This document shows positions 1-10,941 of a DNA stretch of 64,000 bases, in pieces (position 1 is the first letter of the stretch; every line of letters starts with the position of its first letter). The DNA is from Cyprinodon diabolis (lineage: Eukaryota; Chordata; Actinopteri; Cyprinodontiformes; Cyprinodontidae). The notes beneath the pieces are model-generated. The model had not been told where the DNA came from. It ran no database searches and was given only the letters and a program-made list of their open reading frames with translations. The stretch covers positions 31,729,510-31,793,509 of the forward strand of contig CM060068.1 of NCBI GenBank assembly GCA_030533445.1, written 5' to 3'. Position numbers and translations under genes: made by a program.

Positions 1-350
1 AAGCAGTTCCGCACAAATATATCGCAATTATAATATATCTGACGAAATTATTTTTATAAACTTTTTTTTTTAAAATAAAGCATTTTAAATGCCACAATAT
101 TCACACTTAATGAATTTTAATGCCAATTAAGGCCTTAATTTTAAAAATAAAAGAGTAATGACTTTTAATGACCTGCGTAAACCCTGCCAGAGTAAAGGAG
201 TTAAAATAGAACTGCAGATATTTGATTGTTGTATAAACCTTCAATTAGATACAACAAGGTTTGAGGCTGTAATGCGATAATTGTGAACAAGTCCAGGTGA
301 AAAGTATCTACCTTTTACCTAATGTGATGCCTTATGTAGTCAACACTCAC
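1..350 (-). other. uchl3: uchl3 intron 4, partial
   Basis: This is the stretch left of exon 4 and it continues off the window edge. It is AT-rich with homopolymer runs. I could not find exon 5 of uchl3 here on the minus strand, so the remaining exons lie outside the window. Confidence 0.6.
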
Positions 351-507
351 CAAACTGCAGGTGAGCTTGGTTGTTTGCAACTGCATGAATTAATCCGATC
401 GTCCCACAGGCGTTCCCAATAGTTTGCTTAATAAAGTAGACATCAGAGGATACTTTGTGCCCTTGGCCTTTGAGCCTCTCCTCTTCTTCTTGCTTATACG
501 CCTCATA
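351..507 (-). CDS. uchl3: uchl3 exon 4 (active-site Cys)
   Basis: Acceptor AG is at 508-509 and donor GTGAGTG directly follows the TTTG end (351). It encodes 52 codons plus one base, including oxyanion-hole Gln89 and nucleophile Cys95 in NACGTIG. Confidence 0.92.
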
Positions 508-1467
508 CTGAATGAAAGCAGCAGAAAAAAAAGAAACAGACATTTATACTTCAGCCGGGATGGTGTGTTTTTAGACCACATTAAACAAACACCTGAAAGT
601 CAAAGAGTGCTAATAAATTCTGTGTGTTTGCTGAGTGGTAACATATATTACATACCTTCTCTGTTACAGGGAAGAGGAGCAGCACTGCGCACACAGGTCT
701 TGGTACCATGCTGAGAAGTTCTGGATCCAACCCGTAGACATCCCCGAACTGCCATGATGGCTTCATACCCAAACAGCTGACAAACTACAAACACACAGAG
801 TAAACTGGGCAAGCAATATAAGATATGCTGACATAATCTGGCTGAAAGCAAAAAAAACCCTAGCCTAGCTCCAACAACATGACAAAAAACAAAACTCTCT
901 GACTGATCACTTACTGTTGTCAGAATAACTTCAAATGTAAATACTGATCTAGGTGTCGACTATAGAGGAAAAAAAAATAATAATAAAACAATTAAATTAA
1001 TTTAAACAGCTTTTCCCCAGGACTGTGCACTATTTCTCCTCTTTTAAATTCCCATTAACCAGTGATCAGCGTCTTTAACGTGCAACTAGAATCTTTTATA
1101 GTTTTACGACATTACTGTGAGTGTAGCATCACTACAACGTGGGCCTTGCACATTTTAACACTACTTACAACTATTTAGTCTCACAACTACGGGTAAATGT
1201 ACGTAAAACAAATGCACCTACCTTGGTCATGACCTGAAATTAAACAAACAAAGAGAGAAAAAGAGGAAATTAATGAAACGTTGCTGATTAGCAAAGCTCC
1301 CACACAGGGTTCAGCTTTTGTTCTTGTAGCTAGCCACCACAGTAGCTAGTTCTTACATGCTTCAGAATGAATGGACCGAATAAAAGCTTGTAGATTATTT
1401 AAAAAAAAAGGGAAATGGTACAAACTTCTGGATTAGACTCCAGGGGCAACCAGCGTGGAGAGTCCAT
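351..1467 (-). CDS. uchl3: uchl3, ubiquitin C-terminal hydrolase L3 (5' part, exons 1-4)
   Basis: Family C12 cysteine protease that hydrolyses small adducts from the C terminus of ubiquitin and NEDD8 in the cytosol. Four minus-strand coding exons join in frame: 1426-1467, 1222-1233, 656-784 and 351-507. Together they give about 113 residues, roughly half of the usual 230. The spliced protein starts [14 protein letters not shown], close to vertebrate UCHL3, and carries the block [20 protein letters not shown]. The active-site segment [20 protein letters not shown] follows. Counting along the joined exons puts Gln at 89 (oxyanion hole) and Cys at 95 (nucleophile), the same numbers as in human UCHL3. 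The catalytic His and Asp lie in later exons off the left edge. The start is the ATG at 1465-1467. UCHL1 was considered, but the exon 1 and exon 3 sequence fits UCHL3, and so does the neighbour commd6. The gene is divergent from commd6. Confidence 0.93.
656..784 (-). CDS. uchl3: uchl3 exon 3
   Basis: 43 codons, phase 0 at both ends. Acceptor TTTGTAG reads into [11 protein letters not shown], and the exon ends LLLFPVTEK before donor GTATGTAA. The contents match the UCH N-terminal region. Confidence 0.93.
1222..1233 (-). CDS. uchl3: uchl3 exon 2, 12-nt micro-exon (VMTK)
   Basis: TTTAATTTCAG acceptor, then GTCATGACCAAG, then donor GTAGGTG. It adds four in-frame residues, VMTK, aligning with VTNQ of mammalian UCHL3. 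As I recall, UCHL1 has a matching tiny second exon (residues 12-15). Without it the N-terminal helix would lose four residues. Confidence 0.85.
1426..1467 (-). CDS. uchl3: uchl3 exon 1 (start codon)
   Basis: ATG at 1465-1467 on the minus strand, 14 codons ending NPE, then donor GTTTGT. The 5' UTR and promoter lie to the right. Confidence 0.88.
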
Positions 1468-3228
1468 GTTATGTGTCGTTTGATTTGTTGCTGCTAACGG
1501 CGTTAGGTCTGATTTACTACGATCTGTTTGACAGCTGGGATTAGCTTCCGTGTGTCCAATCAGTAGACGTTGACCTGGTGGCGACACAGGGGAGTGAATA
1601 ATTCCTAAAAACTTTCTAGAAGTCCCATACATCGCGGCGGTCTATATATTTAAAGGTAATTTTCATGATTTTTAATATTTTATGTAATACGTTGCATTTT
1701 AATATACCTCCATTGCTTCCATTCTTAGAAAAATAACGAGTTTTTTTCGTGACACACCTTTATGAGTTTTACAATGGATCGTTCCAAAATATTGGGCGTT
1801 GCTCGTATTTTCCGTCGTCATAGATTAATAACTTATTAACTATTCGTTTTGTGATATATTGGTCGACTTTTTTTTTTTTTTTTTTTTTACTTATCTAGAA
1901 AAAAACAAAGTTATATAGTGGATTGGGAAGCTTTTTGTGTGTAGCTGGAAGTAATTTCCCACCACACGAGAGCGCTAAAAATGAGCGCACTGGCATTGTA
2001 CGTCAATATTGCCGCCATATTGAAAGTGGCAACTACAAACAAAAAATACTGTCGTTGTCTTCTAATTATCTTTTATTTTAGGCCTAGTTCTATAGAACAA
2101 AAAAAATTTTTTTACAAGAGGTTAAACCCGGATTATGTATTTTGATTTAAACCATGTCATTTTTTTAAATTCCTGATCTTTTCACGCTTTTTCTTGCAAA
2201 AATCTGTCCTTTATTTGGCTGCTATCACATTTTCCTTCCACTTATCTTTCTAGAGTGCTACTAAACTCTACCAGCTTATTTGAACGAATATGTTTTTTTT
2301 TATTTACTTTTTTGGTCTGCACTTTTTTGGATGGTCCTAGTGCTGTCTGGGCAGCCGGGCCCACCTAAGATTGTGTGAATGTTAAGATAATATTGGCCTT
2401 TTTTAAATTTCCTAATTAACAAAAATGTGAATTATCATACAATTTAAGCTCTAATAATCAGAATTAAAAAGACACCGCAAGTAAAAAGTTTCGCCTTGTG
2501 TAACAAATTCTAATACTAAGTTTAAAGAGAGTAAAAATGTAATACATTCTGAAGTGACGAATTTTGTTTGATAAAAAAAAGCCACTCTAATTGAATTTAC
2601 AGAGCATCCTGTACAGCAGCTGGTGCTATGTAGCTTTTAATTTTGTTGGATATATATATTTTATACTATGCCAATATATGTACAAATAAATATGGCACTT
2701 AACAGCAATTCAGAAGTAGAATAGAGAGAAGAAGAATATCAAGTCAACACCATTTAAAGAAAACAAAGGGGGGAAATGCTCAAAAATGGGGGGCTGTATG
2801 CTCCAGAATTCATGTCCATTAGTGGGAAGTTCTATCAACATTTTACAGAGGTCTTCATATTTTTTATATTTTAACGAGATTTCAGATAAAACAGGAATTC
2901 TGAATTAAACATGTCTAAAACATGGTGCTTGTTTTGGGAATCTCTGTTTGTGAATTATTTCTTTATTTTGTTTAATATGATATACACCCGGAAAAACTAC
3001 TAGTTTAGATAAGTGTTTTTTTTTCTATGACCTGAGGGGGGCAGCAGTTCACCAAATGTGCCCAGACTGCCAGACACCAAGAAAGAAGAAGAAAACTAAG
3101 GAAGCAGTTGTACACAGAAGAATGACGCTTTGCTAAAAGTTACAGATAAAAATAACTAGGTAAAATAAAGATAGAGTTATTAATAATTAATCATAGAAGC
3201 AAAATCGTCCATTTGCCTGTTAACGAAG
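1468..3228. promoter_or_regulatory. divergent intergenic region between uchl3 and commd6
   Basis: It must hold the 5' UTRs and promoters of both genes, whose start codons are 1.76 kb apart and point away from each other. It is AT-rich with a long T tract near 1869-1888. A short CpG-containing patch at about 1968-2025 includes GCCGCCATATTG, which resembles a YY1 site. No TATA box or transcription start can be assigned from sequence alone. Confidence 0.4.
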
Positions 3229-3253
3229 ATGCCATCTTCAGAGGAATCCTACG
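3229..3253 (+). CDS. commd6: commd6 exon 1 (start)
   Basis: Encodes MPSSEESY plus the first base of a Gly codon, followed by the strong donor GTGAGT. No homology anchors such a short exon. The call rests on the ATG context, the donor, and the correct phase into exon 2. Confidence 0.75.
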
Positions 3254-6200
3254 GTGAGTTTTTAACGGATCGGACAGGATAAGAATGTCTGAAGACAGAA
3301 AAGAGAAATAAAGATCTCCCTGTACATTATTTCAACAAGCTTTCGGCATTAAAGAGCAAAACCCGATTTATTTGATCACTCGGATATTTTCTTTTTCTTT
3401 TGATTCCAGCTACGGATCATAGAATAGAATAGAAAATCCCTTTATTGTCCCACAATGGGGACATTCTGGTGTTTACAGCAGCATAAAGATTATTAAAAAA
3501 AAATTGTCACACGAATGTGGACCTTAGAAAATTGTATAAGAATAACATAATAGAGAAGAGTTAAAAAAAATACTGTACTGTTTAACAATATAAAGCTGTG
3601 CACCTGGAGAATAAATAACCAATATCCAGCTATGGACATTTTTACAGTAATGGAAATTTGAAAACAGCAGCAACATCAGAGATGTGCAAAATGACAGCAG
3701 CATGTTAATCAACTGACTATAGTAGAAACTGTGCAAAATCAGCATGCATGTAACAACTTATTGAGGTTGTTGGGAACAGTGGTGGTTATAAAGTCTTCCA
3801 GCTGCTGGAAGGAAGGATCTATGATTACGCTCCCTGGTGCATTTAGGGTGCAGCAGTCCATTGTTGAAGGAGCTGGTACATGATCTGTCATACTATACTG
3901 AAAAAAGACCACGTTCTGTCTCTGAATGTTTTTTATCCACAACAAATGTCATCTTAAAGCACTTTACCAGACAAAAAAGGAAATCAAGACAGATATATAT
4001 TTACACAGGTACATCTCTAAATATTATGATATTGTAAAAAAAAAAAAAAAAAATCTATATTTTTATCACACATAATAATAACTCCTTTATTATATACATT
4101 AGCTATGCATCTTTTTAGATATTTCTGTGGGATATGGCCTCTATGTTGATCTTGTGTAATCTTAGATCATGAAACACTGACTTTGGGACTTTCGTTATCA
4201 GTTAGCAATAATATTCTAAAATCTATTCAACCAAATAAACATTTTAATAAATATGTCATTAATATACATCAATTTCCCTTTCTGAAATGTGTTACAAAAA
4301 TTTTGGAATTCTAAATGGACACATTCACTTACATGTATTCTAATTTATTAAGTATGATTTTGTGAAATTTGTTATTGAAACTATATCCTATCGACCAAAA
4401 TTAACCGTGCTGAGTTGTTTTGGCCATATTATTCAGCCCCCTGTACCTTTCTACCCATACACCTGCAAACCTCATGCAGACAGATGACCTTAGGGTTTCA
4501 AATCAAAACCAGGACCCTCTTGCTATAAGGCAATAGTGCTACAAACTGCACCACCGTGCAGCCACACAGTTTATTCCTGTTTTCTTAAAAGAACGTAGAT
4601 TGATTGTAGAAACAGCGGTTGTAGTTTTAAATTGGAGCACAGGTCCGTCATAGTTGGGGTTAGGGATACAGAGAATGCTGGTTTTTAACAGCGATACAGG
4701 GTCGATTCTTAGAGAGAAATATTGTATTGTTTTTCTCCTCTGAATACAAGATAGAAATGACAGAATGATAGCAAATATTAATCTCAATTTATACAAAAAT
4801 CAAACTAATCAAACAAAAATTAACAATTGATAGCTAATGGAAGGAAGTGGCAATGCATACCCTTCACGTAACCTCAACGCATGATTGCTGAATGCACCAA
4901 TGAGTCGGCCAATGCATGCACATATCAGCCGAAACAGATGCTGGAAAATTGACAAATATTGACCTAAAATATTGGCCAGTTGATGTACGGGTCATTCTCT
5001 AGTAATTTAAGCAGCCTTGCAGTTACATGGATTTTTTTTTCTTTTAACTCAGTCCAGAAAGTGGGTGGGACTTGCTTTGAACACTGCTTTTCTCTCTTGT
5101 TTTTTTTTTTAAAGGCACCAAGAATGTTGCAGACAAAATCTGCAGGCTGCCTCCGGATCTCTTAACCGAAACAGTGAGTAACATTAAAAACCATCGTAAA
5201 AAGTTTTGCATTTCAGTGTGGAAAATGATAAAGCATGCCTGCTTTCATTTCTTCCACATATAATTATCATCCATTAGCAAACACATTGCTTCCAAAGGCA
5301 GAAATTAAAAGTTACTCTCTAAAAGCGTCTGGAAGATTTGCTGCATCATGCGCTGGTTTGCCTTGATAACGGTTAGATGTCAACAGGCTTGAGACGTGTT
5401 GATTAATTTTTTCTTAGATCAGCTACTTTCTGCAGCACTTAGTCAGGATGTGGCTTTGGAACGTTTGAGGTTTAACTGCTCCTCTGATAACTTGTCTTTA
5501 ATCTTCACAGTCTCAGCACATTCTGGCTTATCTTCAAGGGCAAACCAGTGGGGTAGATTCTGCTGAAATTTCTCATGTGAGTCCATTTTTTTTCTAACCT
5601 CTCTTCCTTAGCTCCCCTTTCCTAATAATTTTTTTAATTTTATTTTATGTTTATCATCTGGACAGAGATTTCAGAGGGCTGGAGTGAGTCTTCATCACGA
5701 AGCTGTTCAGAGCATTATCAGATTTCTTCTCTTGACATTCCGGTAGTAGTATTCCTGTTTTTATTCTCACTAAACACTTGCAGTTAATTTTATGATGTTA
5801 TTTAGAAAGTGAAATTGTCATATCATTCAATGCATCATCATATCAGATGAAACAACATCTTTTTTTCTAGGTCAGCTGGAAAGAACAACCTCTCTGCAGA
5901 TGAACTTGTGTCAAAACTCGAGGAAAGCTGCAGCAAATGGTCTAAAACCTCTCTTCAGGTCTTGCACACGCTGTGGAGTGAACATGGTGCCGCCGTACAC
6001 GCTCAGCAAGAAGCACAATCTGTGCTCAGCATTGGTCAGGTAAGCCATCATTTCCAGCTAAAGAGACTTTTCAAAAGGCCTCAAAGCTGTAGAACATTTC
6101 TTTTCACATATTTTTTTCCTCCAGCCACAAACCTCAAGGTTTCTTTTCTGGATTTTATGTCAAATTTGAACATTAATTAGTGTGTTAATCAAAATACAAC

Positions 6201-7614
6201 CAAAATAACATGTTGTTTTTGTTTTTTTTAACAAATAAAGCTTATGTCTGTGTTTGCACTTTGTAAACTCGCTTTTAGGAGCTGTTGAAGCTTTCAGACC
6301 TTTGGAGTAGGTCTTAAACTACTCTGCTTAACTAAAGACTGATGTTTTTGGCCATTCTTTATAAAATAGCACAAGCTCAGTCTGATTAGAAGAGAGTACA
6401 TCTTTATGTTTACCTTCATCCTGCTAAAAGCTTCAGTCTTAACAGATATACTCTCAGAATTGATTTTATCGCCATCTATCTTCCCATCACCTCACAGCAG
6501 CTACCCCTGGTCCCCATTAACGCGATAAATTTCCCACTGCATCATGCTGCCAGCACCACACTACACATTATGCAGGTGCAATGCACAGTGTTAGTTTCCT
6601 TCATACCTATAAACTTTTTTTCCTGCAGTCTTTTTCTTGCTATTTTTACATAATGTCCAGACGTGTGTATGTGCAAATAACAATTGCAATATCTACAAAT
6701 TCTCCCACCTGAGTGATGATCTTTGCAACTCCTCTACTGGTTCTGTTGATTTGCTCCTTCGCTGATTAATGCTTTATTAATGCTTAACCCAGCTGGTCTG
6801 TTAAGGTGTCATGGTTGACATGTCTTGGTAGGCTTGCAGTTTTGCCATGACTTCCATTTTTAAGTGACTGGCAGAGCGTTACTGATGGGTTTAAAGCTTT
6901 GAATACTGTTTTATTTATTTATTTGAATAAACCCTCTAAACTTTTCTACATCTTTCTCCATGAGCTCTGCTGTGCTGTTGTTCACTAATATTCTCAAACA
7001 GACCTCTGTTGCCTTTGCAGAAGTAGATTCATTCTGCGATCACACACAGGGCGTTATTCAGGTGACTTCTGAACTCTGTTGATTGCCCTGGATTTTTATT
7101 TAACTGTAACTGATTGTATCTGTAGGTCCAGGCATCACTTTCCTTCCACAGATAGATCTTTTCTGCTTTGTGTTGGTCTTTCAAAAAAGATCCAATGAAA
7201 TATTTCAATGGTTGTAGTCTTTAATTTGGCGATTTATGGTACACTTTTATCTAAGGCGTAATACTCCTTCAAAGAGGTTCTGATAATCAGATAACTCATT
7301 AACCTGGTGTGTACCCTGTAGCTCGTGGACGTGCAGTGGAAGCTGGGGATGGCAGTGAGTTCGGACACATGTCGCTCTCTTAACTCGCCTTACGTTTCGC
7401 TGTTACTGAAGATCGCAGAGCCTTCTGGACAGATCCAACAGAGGGCTTTTGAGATGACTATTCCACAGTTCCAGGTAAGCTGACAGTAATTTTGTTCCAT
7501 ATTCACTCAAATTAAATAATGTACATTCTGTTAATCTTTTTTTTTTTTTGCTTTTTCCTCAAGAATTTTCACAAGCAATTCAAGGAGATGGCAGTGATTA
7601 TGGAGACTGTATGA
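3229..7614 (+). CDS. commd6: commd6, COMM domain-containing protein 6 (long form)
   Basis: COMMD proteins form the Commander complex (with CCDC22/CCDC93 and retriever) that recycles membrane cargo from endosomes. COMMD6 has also been linked to NF-kB control. Seven exons join in frame: 3229-3253, 5115-5173, 5511-5576, 5666-5742, 5871-6039, 7322-7474 and 7564-7614, 600 nt in all, encoding 199 aa. The last two exons encode the COMM domain: LVDVQWKLGMAVSSDTCRSL, then FEMTIPQFQNF and the C terminus MAVIMETV, almost the same as mammalian COMMD6. Exons 2-5 encode a helical N-terminal (HN) domain of about 120 residues that the short, roughly 85-aa human protein lacks. The start is the ATG at 3229, with A at -3. 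The gene lies between uchl3 (divergent) and tbc1d4 (same strand). Confidence 0.93.
3420..3870 (-). mobile_element. 5'-truncated LINE 3' end with (TTCTA)n tail
   Basis: Read on the minus strand, the segment ends with a polyadenylation-like TGGGACAATAAAGGGATTTT and then TTCTA repeats. Upstream is a decayed coding tail, RSFLPAAGRLYN followed by stops, typical of the last residues of a fish non-LTR retrotransposon ORF2. A shorter copy of the same 3' end lies at 26306-26420. It sits in commd6 intron 1. Confidence 0.6.
4460..4563 (-). repeat. tRNA-derived-type SINE fragment (family A)
   Basis: The minus strand reads GGCTGCACGGTGGTGCAG, then a B-box-like GGTCCTGG segment and TCTGCATGAGGTTTGCA. It is the same family as the plus-strand copies at 18580-18672 and 18910-19231. 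It is degenerate. Confidence 0.6.
5115..5173 (+). CDS. commd6: commd6 exon 2
   Basis: Poly-T tract and AAAG acceptor, donor GTGAGT. It encodes GTKNVADKICRLPPDLLTET, including the codon split with exon 1. This is the start of the HN domain. Confidence 0.85.
5511..5576 (+). CDS. commd6: commd6 exon 3
   Basis: 22 codons, phase 0/0, from acceptor TTCACAG to donor GTGAGT. Encodes SQHILAYLQGQ and onward to AEISH. Skipping it would keep the frame. Confidence 0.88.
5666..5742 (+). CDS. commd6: commd6 exon 4
   Basis: Encodes RFQRAGVSLHHEAVQSIIRF and the next residues. The helical HEAVQSIIRFL segment is typical of COMMD N-terminal domains. An alternative acceptor two bases downstream (GACAGAG) would break the frame. 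Confidence 0.87.
5871..6039 (+). CDS. commd6: commd6 exon 5
   Basis: Acceptor TTTTTTCTAG, donor GTAAGC. Encodes LSADELVSKLEES, then WSKTSLQVLHTLWSEHG and LSIGQ, completing the HN domain and the linker. Confidence 0.9.
6040..7321. other. commd6: commd6 intron 5
   Basis: A 1.28-kb intron. Its second half is filled by an old Tc1-like relic (see 6500-7225). The first half shows nothing recognisable. Confidence 0.8.
6500..7225 (-). mobile_element. old Tc1-like transposon relic
   Basis: Heavily mutated copy of a common teleost Tc1-like element with its transposase on the minus strand. Recognisable pieces on the plus strand are a catcatgctgccagcaccaca block, ttctcccacctgag, catgtcttggtaggcttgcag, and the terminal-region text tgttggtctttcaaaa. 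No open frame remains. Related relics lie near 15.6, 21.4, 28.9, 32.4, 45.6, 57.9 and 63.2 kb. Confidence 0.55.
7322..7474 (+). CDS. commd6: commd6 exon 6 (COMM domain)
   Basis: 51 codons, phase 0/0. LVDVQWKLGMAVSSD and FEMTIPQFQ are near-identical to mammalian COMMD6. This is the strongest single piece of evidence for the gene call. Confidence 0.95.
7564..7614 (+). CDS. commd6: commd6 exon 7 (stop)
   Basis: Encodes NFHKQFKEMAVIMETV and stop TGA at 7612-7614. It matches the conserved C terminus of COMMD6. Confidence 0.94.
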   Translation, partial: NFHKQFKEMAVIMETV

Positions 7615-8083
7615 TGGCGAGAACGCCTAAGTGGGCAGTTAGAAGCAGTTTATATAAGACTGAACAAAAGAACAGCTTGATATGTCTTTTCTTTCTCTAC
7701 CTGGAGTCTTAAAATGTCGATGTGACTTGCTGGAAATGTCAGCTCCCAGCTTGGCTCTCTACAGGTTGTATAAGCTCTTACATGATGTACCTGCAGCACT
7801 TCCAGATAAGAACGGTTGAAATAGGCAGCTTTTAGGGTTGTTTAGTTTGTTGTAATACTTAAGTGCAGAACCTTGAATTTTGCCACAGCTGTCAGGTTTT
7901 CCTTATGTGACTCATTTATCACAAAATGCAATGCTTTTTATTTGTGCACTCCAGGCATGGATGTTTTTTTCTTTAAGTTAAAGGATTGTCATGTGGTTGT
8001 CTTTCTCAGTGCAAGCATTCCTTTTGATGCCTTTATGAAAACACTGTACATAACCTCTTGTTATACGCTTTACAAATAATAAA
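7615..8083 (+). other. commd6: commd6 3' UTR with AATAAA
   Basis: Untranslated sequence after the stop. AATAAA at 8078-8083 is followed by a T- and GT-rich stretch at about 8097-8110, the expected arrangement for cleavage and polyadenylation. Confidence 0.7.
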
Positions 8084-8652
8084 AACCGCATTTGCATTTT
8101 TTTTTGTGTCTTTCAATATATTTATTTACTGCATTTTTCTTTGTCTATTGAAAAAGTGGATATCATCTAAGTTAACTTGATTTGGTTTAGATATCTGATA
8201 TTGGCAGTAGGTGTCACCTTCACATCTGTTTATTGCCTTTTTAATTTGACTTCGTTTTTGTGAGCTCCAGATTTAAAGAACATTTTGAAAATGTTATGGT
8301 TAAAGCTCAGAAAGACAGAAAAGGACAATGGGGTTGGGGGGGTTTGAGATTAGATAATCATGAAAAAAATAAATAAGAAGATGCTTTCTTGGTTTCGGAA
8401 TTGTTCAGTGGTCCCAAAGGTATTGTACATCCAAAATATTTTATAAAGTATTCTTAATTTGTCAGACAATGGGATTTAACTAAAATATACAATATATGGA
8501 ATATGAAATTTGTTTCATTTTCTGGGAAATTACTGCGCTCATTGGTCTACTACCTTGAACCCGCTCCTTTATATGTGCAGGTTCACAGATTTGTGATCAT
8601 TTGAAGCTGGCTGGAGTCAGTGAGTCAATAATTAGCTTCATGGTACCACTCC
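8084..8652. other. intergenic, nothing recognised
   Basis: AT-rich sequence between the commd6 polyadenylation site and the LINE. Apart from a short G run near 8330-8341, nothing stands out. Confidence 0.5.
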
Positions 8653-8727
8653 TCCGTCCGTCCATCCATCCATCCATCCATCCATCCATCCATCCATCCA
8701 TCCATCCATCCATCCATCCATCCATCC
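8653..8727. repeat. (TCCA)n microsatellite, about 19 units
   Basis: Perfect TCCA repeats after two TCCG units. It forms the 3' tail of the adjoining LINE and is likely length-polymorphic. Confidence 0.95.
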
Positions 8728-9895
8728 TTTTCCCCTTATCCAGGGTTGGGTGGTGGGGGTAGCAGCTTCAGTAGGGAGGCCTAGACATCCCTTGGGCCAG
8801 CTCTTCCAGGGAAATCCCAAGGCGTTCCCAGGCCAACTGAGAAACATAGTCCCTCCAGCGTGTCCTTTGTTTCCCTCTAATCCCGGGGGGACATGCTCGG
8901 AACACCTCACCAGGAATGTGTCCAGCAGACACCCTAACCAGATGCCCGAGCCGCCTCAACTGGCTCCTTGACGTGAAGGAGCAGCGACTCTACTCTGAGT
9001 CCTCCCTGGATGACTGAGCTCCTCACCCTGTCTCTAAGGGAGAGCCCAGAAACACAAAGGAGAAAACTCACTTTTACCGCTTGTACCCAGGATTTTGTTC
9101 ATGACCCAAAGATGAGGGTAGGAACATAGATCCAACGGTAAATCAAGAGCTTTGCCTTTTGGCTCAGCTCTCTCTTCACCACAATGGAACATTACGGGGC
9201 CCGCTTCACAGCACCAATCTGCCTGTTGATCTCCAACTCCATCCTCCCCTCATTTGTGAAAAAGAAGGGGCCGTAAATACTCTGCAACCTGGCGAAGGCA
9301 TTCTGCCCTTTTTTGGCTCAAGAATATGGTTTCGGATTTGAAGCCACTGATCATCATGGCAGCCGCTTCACATTCAGCTGGTAACCGCTCCAGTGAGTGC
9401 TGTAGATCATACCCCGATGAAGCCAATAGAACTACGTCATCAACGAATAGCAGAGATTTTATCCTAAGGCCACCAAAATGGACCCCCTCAACACCTTGGC
9501 TGCGCCTAGAAATTCTGTCCATAAAAGTAATGAAAACAGAATCGGTGGCAAAGGGCAACCTTGGTGGAGTCCAACTCTCACCGGGAACGACTCTGACTTA
9601 CTGCCGGCAATGCAGGCCAGGCTGACATCGGTAATACTGAGGGTACTCCGGTACTCCATATTTTTGGAAGACCCCCCGAGGGGCATGGTTGAATGCCTTC
9701 TCCAGATCCACAACACACATGTACACTGGTTGGGCAAACTCCCATGCAACCTCCAGGATCCTGCCGAGGTTGTAGAGCTGATCCAGTGTTCCTTGGGCAG
9801 GGTGAAAACCCCACTGCTCCTCCTGAGATTCGACTATCCACAGACCTCCTTTCCAGAAACCCGGAACAGACCTACCAGAGAGGCTTAAGAGTGTG
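8653..9895 (-). mobile_element. 5'-truncated LINE, reverse transcriptase fragments, (TCCA)n tail
   Basis: Minus-strand frames carry reverse-transcriptase pieces in order: GTLDQLYNLGRILEVAWEFA, VYMCVVDLEKAFNHAPRGV (block A with the first Asp), RVGLHQGCPLPPILFSLL, and LLFVDDVVLLASS (the FxDD catalytic motif). A 3' segment with RLGHLVRV and [17 protein letters not shown] follows. The pieces lie in different frames with stops, so it is dead. It ends at the (TCCA)n microsatellite, a common 3' terminus of this fish LINE group. The clade (L2/CR1/Rex-like) is my inference. The 5' half is missing. Confidence 0.85.
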
Positions 9896-10096
9896 AATAT
9901 ATATGTAGTAATTATTGTCCATCTCAAAGCTGACAGCACCACACACATATCATTGACCACTTATTCAGTTTCCGTTCCCCTTGGTTGATTATCTAAACAT
10001 TTTTTCCCTACCAAATTTAATTAATATTAGAGTTGACTTTGTTAGATAATTAAATAGTCTTTCTAGAATCAACTATTGATGTAATCCATTAGTGAA

Positions 10097-10310
10097 GTGG
10101 TGTGTTTTAACCCAACGCGAGGGACACGAGTCTCAAAAGTGACAACTTTGGCTTTGAAATTTAACAGAACTACTTTTAAATGCATTGAATGTATTAACAT
10201 GCGCTTGATTCTCAACATCATCTACAGGACAAAAAGCAACAACCCTCTCTCTCCAGATTATATGCCCTCTCTGTTTGTGCAAACCCCAGCCATCAAAAAG
10301 AGAGCCTAAA
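10097..10310 (+). pseudogene. THAP-domain fragment of a transposase
   Basis: The open frame ends in NPLSPDYMPSLF followed by a basic KKR, resembling the C-terminal end of a THAP zinc finger (the AVPxLF-type motif). The upstream Cys pair of the C2CH finger is not clear. Together with the DDE domain at 11161-11610 it looks like the remains of one THAP/DDE transposon gene. The call is by motif resemblance. Confidence 0.5.
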
Positions 10311-10485
10311 GAAGAAATGCTGTGAGTCACACCAAACCACATCAGGTATGTGAAATAGAAAATAAGTCTTCAAAGCTTCGCTATGAGTTTAAAAAAGTGT
10401 TCAAACACTGGTGTTGCATTTCAGACTGAAATTTTAATTGCTGCATCTGCACTGCTGGATCTCTCTGTGACCGGGGCATCTGGCG

Positions 10486-10809
10486 GTGCAGGGGACGACC
10501 CTGACAGCAGAGGAGGCAGACTTCTGTGAGGAAGAGGTTTGTCAAGCAGATCTGCACAGGGAAGAGGAAGATCAGTCAGATATAAACGGAATTAAAGAAA
10601 TGGGTGTGGGAGCTCAGACCATCATGAATGGTGCAGATGTTGACACTCTGATATCCACAGTTCAGATGTCTTTTATTGATTTGATCTTGCCATACCAGGA
10701 GAAACCAAATTCAGCCTTATTGCCGTTCCACACATTCTTGTTTACATTAATGAAGCTAAAACTTAAAATTAGTACGCTGTATCTATTGTATGTATTCAGA
10801 GTTCACTAA
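10486..10809 (+). pseudogene. unrecognised acidic ORF between THAP and DDE relics
   Basis: 107 codons, acidic in the first 40 residues (EEADFCEEEVCQADLHREEE). I do not recognise it. By position and strand it may be the middle exon of the THAP/DDE element, but it could be chance. Confidence 0.25.
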
Positions 10810-10941
10810 AACACAGTTGCAAAAACATTTTCCAATGTGATCACCTTTTTGAATGTTACATCATTTCCTGCTACTATATTTTGGCTAGAAAGAGATTTCT
10901 ATCATAAAAGTTTGTTTTCTGAGTTTTTACGGCACTAGTGG

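Noticed and set aside
8653..8727. Regularly spaced repeats as a possible CRISPR array
   Set aside because: It is a 4-bp microsatellite without spacers, attached to a LINE 3' end in a vertebrate genome.
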